64,000 bases of DNA from Mammaliicoccus sciuri (GTDB lineage Bacteria; Bacillota; Bacilli; Staphylococcales; Staphylococcaceae): assembly GCF_002901825.1 (NCBI RefSeq), contig NZ_PPQD01000017.1:310001-374000 (forward strand), read 5' to 3'. Shown piece by piece: positions 57,388 to 64,000 of the stretch. A program made the translations under genes and the position numbers. Every line of letters begins with the position of its first letter. The first letter of the stretch is position 1. The notes beneath the pieces are model-generated. The model did no database searches, was not told where the DNA came from, and worked only from the letters and a program-made list of their open reading frames with translations.

Positions 57388-60300
57388 TTGAATTTAAGTA
57401 ATAAAACATTTGTATGGAGGAAAAAACTGTTTGTCGTTTCAATTGTTTCAGTTATGTTGTTAAGTTTATTAACACTGATGAATCATCATGTAGAAGCAAA
57501 AGTCAAAGGGGACGTATTAAAGAGTAATAAGATGAAAGTGAAGGTTGATAAATCGTTTCCAAGGGCTATTGAATATACTTTGAAAAATGGTAAAAAGATG
57601 GATGGCCAAGTTAAAGAGATTAAGACGATTAAAGTGAATGGTAAATCGGTTCAACCGAAAGTTAAGTATAAAAAAATTAATGCGCATGCAGCTCAATATC
57701 AATTAATTGCTTCTAATAAGGATAAAAAAATAGATGCTGAATTTACAATTGAGATGAAAGTTAAAGATAACCAATTGCATTTTGATATGAAGGATTACCA
57801 AAATAAGTTGGATGGTAAAAGTGATGATACTGTTATAAAAGATTTTGAGATACCTAATCATTCATTAGTTTCTGTGAATTCTAAACAGAAAAATGCTAAC
57901 TTACAAACAACACGTATGTCTACAAATACGATGAAAAGTGGCGACAAAAACTTTAAAGTCAATAAAGATATTGAAGATGATTTTAATTATCCAATGATGT
58001 ATGGTTTTGTTTCAAACGATAAGACGAGTGCAGGTGTTTGGAGTAATTCACAACATTCTGAAGGAACAGGAGAGCTTGATTATACGAGAATAAATGCGAC
58101 TTCTAAACAAGTAGATAAAGATAAATATGTCGGTTTATCTAGTTCTAAATGGATATTGCAGCCGGGTCAAAGTTATGAAAATGCTAAAGAACAACATTTA
58201 ATGCCAAAAACAAAAGTTGTTATAACGGATGATGAAAATGGTGATGGAAAAACAGACTGGCAAGATGGTGCTATTGCATATAGAGCTATCATGAATCATC
58301 CGACAGGTTCAGAATCTGTACCAGATTTAGTTGCACACCGTATCGCAATGAATTTCGGTTCACAAGCACAAAATCCATTCTTAAAATCGCTTGATGGTGT
58401 TAAAAAAGTTAATTTAAATACAGATGGATTAGGTCAGTCAATTATATTAAAAGGATATGGTAATGAGGGTCACGATTCTGGTCATCTTGATTATGATAAT
58501 ATTGGTCAACGTATCGGTGGCGCTGAAGATATGAAGAAATTACTTAAGAACGGTAAGAAATATGGTGCAAAGTTTGGTGTACATATTAATGCGAGTGAAA
58601 CATATCCAGAGTCTAAAGCATTTAATCCTGACCGTTTAAGAAAAAATGAAGACGGTACGTATAATTATGGTTGGAATTGGTTAGATCAAGGTATTAACAT
58701 TGATGCAAAATATGATATGTTGCATGGTAGAAAAGATCGATTAAAGGCTTTTAAAGATAAAGTAGGTAAAGATTTAAACTTTATTTATGTAGATGTATGG
58801 GGCAATGGTCAATCAGGTGATAACCAAGCTTGGATGTCCCATCAATTAGCAAAAGAAATTCAAGATTTAGGTTGGAGAGTGGCTGTTGAATGGGGGCACG
58901 GTATGGAATATGATTCAACATTCCAACATTGGGCTGCAGATTTAACTTATGGTGGTTATGAAAACAAAGGTATTAATTCAAAAGTCGCAAGATTTATTCG
59001 AAACCACGAGAAAGACTCTTGGGTAGGTAATTACCAAACTTATTCAGGTGCAGCTGATTATCCATTACTCGGTGGATATGATATGAAAGACTTTGAAGGT
59101 TGGCAAGGTAGAAACAACTTTGATGAATACATTAATAATATTTTTAAAACAAATTTATCTACGAAATACCTACAGCACTTTGAAGTTACGAAGTGGGTAG
59201 ATGGCAAGCCAGTCAAAATGACAGCAAATGACCAAACTGTTGATTGGACACCTGAAATGGAAATCCAATTAAAAAATGGTAAAGACAAAGTAGTTATTAA
59301 GCGTAAATCTAATGATTATGAAAATGATAAAGAAAATTATAGATCTAGAACGATCACATTAAATGGTCAAAAAATATTGGATGGCAATAAATATTTAATT
59401 CCGTGGAACTGGGATGAAAATGGTAAGCAATTAAGCAGTAAGAAACAAAAACTTTATCATTATAATGAAGATGGTGGAGAATCAACTTGGGAATTACCAA
59501 AAGGTTGGAACAGTAAGCATTTAAAATTATACCAATTAACTGAGCATGGTCGCCAATATGTTGATAATGTTCGTGTTAAAGATGGTAAAGTTACCTTAAG
59601 CAATGTCAAAGCGAATACACCATATGTATTGTATAAATCAAAACAACATAAAGAGAAAGTGAAATACGGAGAAGATATGCACATTAAAGATCCAGGATTT
59701 AATGCAGAAAATCTTAAAGATTGGAAAATTAAAGGATCTAAAAAAGATGTTTCTATTACGAAATCAAACAGTAGCGACAATATGTTAACGATTAACAATC
59801 CGAAGAAAAATGTTGAATTGAAACAAAAATTAACAGATTTGAAACCAGGTAAACAATATGCAGTATATGTAGGTGTGGATAATCGAAGTGATCATAAAGC
59901 ACGTATTAGAGTAGATGCAGATGGTACAACACATCAAAATTATACTACTAAATCCATTGCTAAAAATTATGTTAAAGCTAACGCTCATAATACAACTAAA
60001 GAATCAGCAACTAAAGGTAACGATAGTTACTTCCAAAATATGTATGTGCACTTTAAAGCACCTAAAAATGGTAAAGCAATTTTAACAATTTCTAGAGATA
60101 AAGGCGAAGGTCTCACTTATTTTGATGACATTCGAATTTTCGTAAATGATCAACAATTATATTCACAAGATAAAGTGTTTAAACAAAATTTCGAAAAAGT
60201 ACCTCAAGGCATATTCCCATTTGTTGTGTCTGATATTGAAGGCGTAGAAGATAATAGAACACACTTATCTGAAAAACATGCCCCATATACACAACGCGGA

Positions 60301-60735
60301 TGGAATAATAAACGTATAAGTGATGTTATCGACGGTACATGGTCATTAAAAATTAATGGTCAAGTAGAAAAGAATAAACTTGCTTATCAAACGATACCGC
60401 AAAACTTTAGATTTGAACCAAATAAGACATATGAAGTTTCGTTTGATTATGAAGCAGGATCTGATGACACATATGCTTTTGCTACAGGTAGCGACAGTAT
60501 TGATAATCAAAAATACAAAGAAACACCATTGAAAGGTACTGTAGAAAGTAAGAAACATCGTCAATTTAAAACAAAAATTAAAGGTCATAAAAATGGTCAA
60601 ACATGGATTGGCATAGCATCAACAGATAAAAAGGCAGACAATAAAGGTGTTAAAAATGAAGGTCAAGTGAACTTTGAAGGGACAAAAGATTTCGTATTAG
60701 ATAATTTAGTCATTAAAGAAGTGAAAGAGAAATAA
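57388..60735 (+). CDS. Secreted endo-alpha-N-acetylgalactosaminidase, GH101
   Basis: 1,115 residues from TTG 57,388 (AAGGGGTG upstream). Signal peptide FVVSIVSVMLLSLLTLMNHHVEA, cleavage after VEA. A GH101 catalytic barrel occupies ~290-600: LNTDGLGQSIILKGYGNEGHDSGHLDY, KFGVHINASETYPE, nucleophile Asp in FIYVDVWGNG (~470), acid/base Glu in VAVEWGHGMEYDSTFQHW (~500), 32 residues apart as in known GH101. Galactose-binding-like beta domains follow. The family releases Gal-GalNAc from mucin O-glycans. There is no LPXTG or membrane anchor and the protein is shorter than streptococcal ones, so it should be free in the medium. Confidence 0.92.
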   Translation: MNLSNKTFVWRKKLFVVSIVSVMLLSLLTLMNHHVEAKVKGDVLKSNKMKVKVDKSFPRAIEYTLKNGKKMDGQVKEIKTIKVNGKSVQPKVKYKKINAHAAQYQLIASNKDKKIDAEFTIEMKVKDNQLHFDMKDYQNKLDGKSDDTVIKDFEIPNHSLVSVNSKQKNANLQTTRMSTNTMKSGDKNFKVNKDIEDDFNYPMMYGFVSNDKTSAGVWSNSQHSEGTGELDYTRINATSKQVDKDKYVGLSSSKWILQPGQSYENAKEQHLMPKTKVVITDDENGDGKTDWQDGAIAYRAIMNHPTGSESVPDLVAHRIAMNFGSQAQNPFLKSLDGVKKVNLNTDGLGQSIILKGYGNEGHDSGHLDYDNIGQRIGGAEDMKKLLKNGKKYGAKFGVHINASETYPESKAFNPDRLRKNEDGTYNYGWNWLDQGINIDAKYDMLHGRKDRLKAFKDKVGKDLNFIYVDVWGNGQSGDNQAWMSHQLAKEIQDLGWRVAVEWGHGMEYDSTFQHWAADLTYGGYENKGINSKVARFIRNHEKDSWVGNYQTYSGAADYPLLGGYDMKDFEGWQGRNNFDEYINNIFKTNLSTKYLQHFEVTKWVDGKPVKMTANDQTVDWTPEMEIQLKNGKDKVVIKRKSNDYENDKENYRSRTITLNGQKILDGNKYLIPWNWDENGKQLSSKKQKLYHYNEDGGESTWELPKGWNSKHLKLYQLTEHGRQYVDNVRVKDGKVTLSNVKANTPYVLYKSKQHKEKVKYGEDMHIKDPGFNAENLKDWKIKGSKKDVSITKSNSSDNMLTINNPKKNVELKQKLTDLKPGKQYAVYVGVDNRSDHKARIRVDADGTTHQNYTTKSIAKNYVKANAHNTTKESATKGNDSYFQNMYVHFKAPKNGKAILTISRDKGEGLTYFDDIRIFVNDQQLYSQDKVFKQNFEKVPQGIFPFVVSDIEGVEDNRTHLSEKHAPYTQRGWNNKRISDVIDGTWSLKINGQVEKNKLAYQTIPQNFRFEPNKTYEVSFDYEAGSDDTYAFATGSDSIDNQKYKETPLKGTVESKKHRQFKTKIKGHKNGQTWIGIASTDKKADNKGVKNEGQVNFEGTKDFVLDNLVIKEVKEK

Positions 60736-60744
60736 TTTAAAAAT

Positions 60745-60776
60745 GGGTCTGGGACAGAAATGTTCTAGACTCTTTT
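60745..60776 (+). terminator. Terminator of the GH101 gene
   Basis: GGGTCTGGGACA pairs with TGTTCTAGACTC (four G-T pairs), GAAA loop, then TTTT. Same hairpin family as the one after sdhB. Confidence 0.75.
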
Positions 60777-60801
60777 CCATATTTTCAGAAATAGGGGTCT
60801 G

Positions 60802-60998
60802 AATATTGCAAGTGAGGCGTGACAAGCAATATTGAGGACCTTGTATTTATCAAGACTGGTGAAACAAGATAAATAGGCGCCTCGAATTTATCAAGACAGA
60901 GCAAACAAGATAAATAGACATTACCAATATTGTAAGACGAGGCTGACTAGCAACATAGAAGCACCGAATATTGCAAGACACCACAAACAAGCAATATA
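60802..60998. repeat. Five-unit palindrome array, ~41-bp period, covarying stems
   Basis: Units start at 60,802, 60,844, 60,885, 60,926 and 60,967. Each has an 8-base left arm, a 16-base loop and an 8-base right arm, then a 9-10-base spacer. The loop keeps AAG at the start and a CAA-like end (AAGACnnnnnnAACAA). Units 1 and 5 use AATATTGC/GCAATATT-type arms, units 2 and 3 TTTATC/GATAAA, unit 4 is degenerate. Arms change together, so base pairing is conserved. No reading frame. Confidence 0.8.
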
Positions 60999-61031
60999 GA
61001 ACCTCACGTTCACCTTGATTTTTCCATATAA

Positions 61032-61063
61032 AAAAGACTGGTACATTTTTGTGCCAGTCTTTT
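61032..61063. terminator. Bidirectional terminator between GH101 region and aminotransferase gene
   Basis: AAAAGACTGGTAC/GTGCCAGTCTTTT, 13 bp with one wobble, ATTTTT loop; A and T runs at the ends serve both strands. Confidence 0.85.
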
Positions 61064-61070
61064 ACAGCTA

Positions 61071-62129
61071 TTACATTTCAATTGGTTCTCGTTCTATTGT
61101 ATAGTTCCATTGATGTATATCAGGAAGCTTACCTTGCTGAATAAATGTATAAGTTGTAAATAAATGTTGTGTAATAGGTCCGATTTTATTGTTATGAATT
61201 GTTAAAATATTGTCTTTATATTTGATTTCACAAACAGGAGTGATGGCATTCAAAGTACTCGTACTAAATACTTCTGTTAATAATCCATCTTTATATGATT
61301 GAAGAATTTCTTCAATGCTAATTTGTCTTTCTTCTATTTGATAGCCTAATTCTTTTGCTAAATCAATAACTGATTGTCGAGTTACACCTGGTACTGTAAT
61401 ACCATCTAAAGCTGGCGTAATCAGTGTATGATTGATAACAAAGAAAATGTTCATATTATTTAATTCTTCTATATAAGATCTCCCTGTTCCATCTAGCCAT
61501 AGTACATGGTCGTATCCAAATTGAGCTGCTTTAGATTTTGCAGCGTAAGAAGCGGCGTAGTTACCACCAAATTGTGTAAAACCAGCACCACCTGTAACAG
61601 ATTTAACATATTCATCTTCTACGTGTGCTTTTATAAGTTCTGGTGTTTGGCAATTCAGCTTTTTAGGTAGTGGAGATAAGAACGTAATGAGTTCATATGT
61701 ATCAGATTTACTAACACCTAATTTATTCTCTGATGCAAACATAACTGTTCTAATGTTAACAGGGTGATGTTCATGTAAATCGAATAGTTGACGTTCTTGA
61801 TTAATAAGGTGTTGGATACCGAAAAGTAATGCGTTTTTATTTATAGCTGGCATTTCGATTCGGTTCAATGATTGATTGAACTTTTCAAAGTGTTCGAAAG
61901 GTTTAAAGGTATGAATATTGTCATTGATTTGATAGGCAATCATATCTTCAAAAACTGTTTGACCATAATGAAGACATTGTGCACTTGGAGAAATAGTGAT
62001 AGGTGCATAATCTTTAATGATAGGAGAAGACCATCCTTTTGATGCTTGATACGACATTGTTAACATTTTGTTACCAAAAGTGGATCCACATTCGTCCATT
62101 GTTTGACTACTTGATGATTGATATTCCAT
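61071..62129 (-). CDS. Branched-chain aminotransferase paralogue lacking the catalytic Lys
   Basis: 352 residues, full length for IlvE (class IV PLP fold). Recognisable: LHYGQTVFEDMIAYQ, RIEMPA, TVMFASENKLGV, GGNYAASYAAKSKAAQFGYDHVLWLDG, IEELNNMNIFFV, PGVTRQSVIDLAKELGY and TEVFSTSTLNAI. In active BCATs the PLP-binding Lys is three residues before GNYAAS (AKVAGNYAAS type). Here that place reads TQFGGNYAAS, with codon CAA (Gln). It is thus either inactive as an aminotransferase or has another role. Single gene, AGGAGG ribosome site. Confidence 0.82.
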   Translation of the reverse strand: MEYQSSSSQTMDECGSTFGNKMLTMSYQASKGWSSPIIKDYAPITISPSAQCLHYGQTVFEDMIAYQINDNIHTFKPFEHFEKFNQSLNRIEMPAINKNALLFGIQHLINQERQLFDLHEHHPVNIRTVMFASENKLGVSKSDTYELITFLSPLPKKLNCQTPELIKAHVEDEYVKSVTGGAGFTQFGGNYAASYAAKSKAAQFGYDHVLWLDGTGRSYIEELNNMNIFFVINHTLITPALDGITVPGVTRQSVIDLAKELGYQIEERQISIEEILQSYKDGLLTEVFSTSTLNAITPVCEIKYKDNILTIHNNKIGPITQHLFTTYTFIQQGKLPDIHQWNYTIEREPIEM

Positions 62130-62294
62130 ATAAATTGCCTCCTATATTTAAGTAAGTAATGTGAAATAGTATATCAGCTATATTGACCTAATTCAATATT
62201 TATTTTGAAAATTCTGAAAATAATTTTATGTGTATCTTGTCGGTTATGATGATATACTTTGATTGTGAAAATAATAGGCTAGGAGGTGACGATG

Positions 62295-63287
62295 ATGTTT
62301 GTTACGTTAGCATTTTTAATTTTATTTATAATTAGTTATATAGTGGATTTTAGACAATATAAAAATGTCTTCTTATTAGGACTATTCATTATCAGTTTAA
62401 TGAGTACGATATTGATTGAAATCATTGTGCCAGCATTGGGTTTAAATCTAAATATTAATTATATAATCATAGCTAATATTATTTACTGTTTAATTGTTAT
62501 TGTGGTAATGCTCTTAGCCTTATTAAATACTAGAAAACGAATAGCAAATGAAGGAAAAATTGTAACAAACATGATTGTCATTGGTTACGGTTCTTTCATC
62601 TTAATTAATTTTTTAATCATTATTTTTAAACCATATCTATTAGTAGAATTATGGAACGGATTAATATTAATTGCCATTTCAACTTTGTTTTACTATTTAA
62701 ATTTAATATTTATATTGCATAACTTATATGCTTGGATTGTAAGTGGTATTTCAAAAAGAAAGAAACAAGATTTTATTATCGTATTAGGTGCAGGGATTAT
62801 AGGCGAAAGAGTAACACCACTTTTGAAAGCGAGATTAGATAAAGCGATTAAATTAAAACGAAAAAGTTTAGATACTAAAATGATTGTAAGTGGTGGTCAA
62901 GGTTCGGATGAAGCAATCAGTGAAGCTGAAGCGATGAGACGATATTTAGTGGAACAAGGTATACGTAATGAAGAAATTATAATGGAAGACAAATCTACTA
63001 ACACAGAAGAAAATTTAGTGTTCTCTATGAAGAAAATGGACACTTATAAAAAACATGCACTTGCAACAATTGTTTCTAATCATTTTCATATTTTAAGAGC
63101 AGCATTTTTATCCAAGAAAGTTAAAATGAACGCAAGCGTTACGGGTGGATCATCGAAATCTTATTTCTATCCAAATGCATACATTAGAGAATATTTAGCA
63201 ATCATTTATATGTTTAAAAAGACGCATGCACTAATCATAATTATATTATTATTGGCAGTTACTTCCTACACATTGTGGGGAATATAA
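62295..63287 (+). CDS. YdcF/SanA-type DUF218 membrane protein
   Basis: 330 residues. Five N-terminal membrane helices (to ~155), then a DUF218 domain outside or at the membrane: FIIVLGAGIIGERVTPLLKARLDKAI, MIVSGGQGSDEAISEAEAMRRYL, DKSTNTEENLVFS, TIVSNHFHILRAAF, and a final helix. The family (ElyC, SanA, YdcF) is linked to envelope maintenance. ATG 62,295 is best placed to AGGAGGTGA; ATG 62,292 is possible. Confidence 0.88.
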   Translation: MFVTLAFLILFIISYIVDFRQYKNVFLLGLFIISLMSTILIEIIVPALGLNLNINYIIIANIIYCLIVIVVMLLALLNTRKRIANEGKIVTNMIVIGYGSFILINFLIIIFKPYLLVELWNGLILIAISTLFYYLNLIFILHNLYAWIVSGISKRKKQDFIIVLGAGIIGERVTPLLKARLDKAIKLKRKSLDTKMIVSGGQGSDEAISEAEAMRRYLVEQGIRNEEIIMEDKSTNTEENLVFSMKKMDTYKKHALATIVSNHFHILRAAFLSKKVKMNASVTGGSSKSYFYPNAYIREYLAIIYMFKKTHALIIIILLLAVTSYTLWGI

Positions 63288-63337
63288 AATACTAAAAGTC
63301 CCGTAGAGCACAGACTCTACGGGACTTTTAGTATTTT
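63286..63337. terminator. Bidirectional terminator, perfect 23-bp stem
   Basis: 23-bp perfect inverted repeat (63,286-63,308 with 63,315-63,337) with a 6-base loop and A/T ends; serves the convergent YdcF-type and acetyltransferase genes, covering both stop regions. Confidence 0.92.
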
Positions 63338-63782
63338 ATTTATCTGGTGTCCATATAACAATGTCTTCACCGGATTGATTTTGTTGCTCGATATCTTGGA
63401 AACCGTGATTTAAGAAGAAATCTTTGGATTGATTACGGGCAATACATTTGATTGGTAAATCGAAGCTTTTAGCATAATCTAATAATTGTTTGCCGTATCC
63501 TCTATCTTGATAATCTCTTAATACTTCTAATTTCCATAAAATGTGGTAATCATAAAATGCTGGGAAGTATGTTTTTTCTACTTCATCTTGTTTAAATAAA
63601 CACATTCTTGCAACTAATTTGTCGCCAACATAAATACCGTAAAATGGTGAATCTGAACTAGCATCGATCATTTTTCCTTTTAATTCTTCAACCATATATA
63701 AACCTTCGTTTCCGAAGTTACGAAATTGTTCGAATGCTTCTTCAGTTTTGTAATTAATTTGTAAATGTTCTACTTTAGCCAT
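63336..63782 (-). CDS. Staphylococcal GNAT N-acetyltransferase
   Basis: 148 residues. MAKVEHLQINYKTEEAFEQF, SPFYGIYVGDKLVARMCL and the acetyl-CoA motif LEVLRDYQDRGYGKQLLDYAKSF fit the conserved staphylococcal acetyltransferase encoded just upstream of bshC and mraZ. Substrate unknown. Confidence 0.88.
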   Translation of the reverse strand: MAKVEHLQINYKTEEAFEQFRNFGNEGLYMVEELKGKMIDASSDSPFYGIYVGDKLVARMCLFKQDEVEKTYFPAFYDYHILWKLEVLRDYQDRGYGKQLLDYAKSFDLPIKCIARNQSKDFFLNHGFQDIEQQNQSGEDIVIWTPDK

Positions 63783-63916
63783 GATAATCCCCCTTGTTCT
63801 TTCCTTAATTATACTTCATTTGAATAAAATTTTAAATTATAAGCCGTTAGATTGTTTTATTTATCTACAATCTTTATACTATTGATAGTAATTAATTTCG
63901 AAGGAGAAAGACTCGT

Positions 63917-64000
63917 ATGGACTGTAAGAAGACTGTAATTGATCAACAAAATAGTTTTATAGAGAGATATACAAATCATAATACTGAAATTATAAACTTT
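63917..64000 (+). CDS. bshC: Bacillithiol synthase BshC, first 28 codons
   Basis: ATG 63,917 after AAGGAGAAAG; MDCKKTVIDQQNSFIERYTN runs off the window. MDCK plus the F-I-x-x-Y spacing matches staphylococcal BshC, which adds cysteine to GlcN-malate to make bacillithiol, and the gene follows the acetyltransferase as in S. aureus, ahead of the mraZ cluster. Only the N-terminus is visible. Confidence 0.72.
   Translation, partial: MDCKKTVIDQQNSFIERYTNHNTEIINF

Noticed and set aside
60802-60998. CRISPR array
   Set aside because: The period is regular, but the repeated part is palindromic with variable stems, the intervening 9-10 bases are too short for spacers, and there are no cas genes.

Overview
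The window is chromosomal DNA of a low-GC Gram-positive of the Staphylococcaceae. UvrC, SdhA, the N-acetyltransferase near the right end and the first residues of BshC read like staphylococcal proteins. Gene order on the left (mutS2, enoyl-CoA hydratase, trxA, uvrC, sdhCAB, MarR gene, murI, XTP pyrophosphatase, phosphodiesterase) keeps parts of the Bacillus arrangement, which would fit an early-branching staphylococcus such as the sciuri group (Mammaliicoccus) or Macrococcus; the exact species is inference.

Layout. 1-10.5 kb: core genes for recombination control, redox, nucleotide excision repair, succinate dehydrogenase, cell-wall D-glutamate and nucleotide-pool cleaning. 10,537-10,610: tRNA-Arg(TCT). 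10,594-52,084: a complete cos-type siphovirus prophage of about 41.4 kb in the 3' end of that tRNA, bounded by a 43-bp direct repeat. Its modules run: integrase, a DUF6414-like cargo gene and CI (minus strand); Cro, antirepressor and early genes; Rad50-like ATPase, RecT, metallo-beta-lactamase protein, SSB, DnaD initiator, RusA; late activator, HNH, terminase; HK97-type head; tail with a programmed frameshift; lysis; and a cargo zone. 52.1-57.2 kb: a patchy accessory region with acetyltransferases, a GrpB protein, an extra FtsW/RodA protein, frameshifted genes and a pair of ~90-bp direct repeats. 57.4-63.8 kb: a large secreted GH101 endo-alpha-N-acetylgalactosaminidase, a tandem array of palindromes, a branched-chain-aminotransferase paralogue without the usual catalytic lysine, a YdcF-type membrane protein and an acetyltransferase. 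The window ends in the first codons of bshC.

Most interesting content. The prophage cargo zone between the endolysin and attR holds a two-gene Kiwa-like anti-phage system (KwaB/DUF4868 followed by a four-helix KwaA-like protein). Directly in front of it lies a 0.6-kb tract without genes, made of about five consecutive promoter-hairpin-terminator units that look like an array of small RNAs with C-rich loops. A second structured array lies at 60.8-61.0 kb: five palindromes at a ~41-bp period whose stems change in a compensatory way. Other points are a LexA-type box in the promoter of the prophage yolD gene, integrase arm-type repeats both inside and outside attR (a sign of an older element at the same tRNA), a tRNA terminator regenerated by the att core, and a metallo-beta-lactamase gene whose conserved N-terminus has only an ATT start codon.
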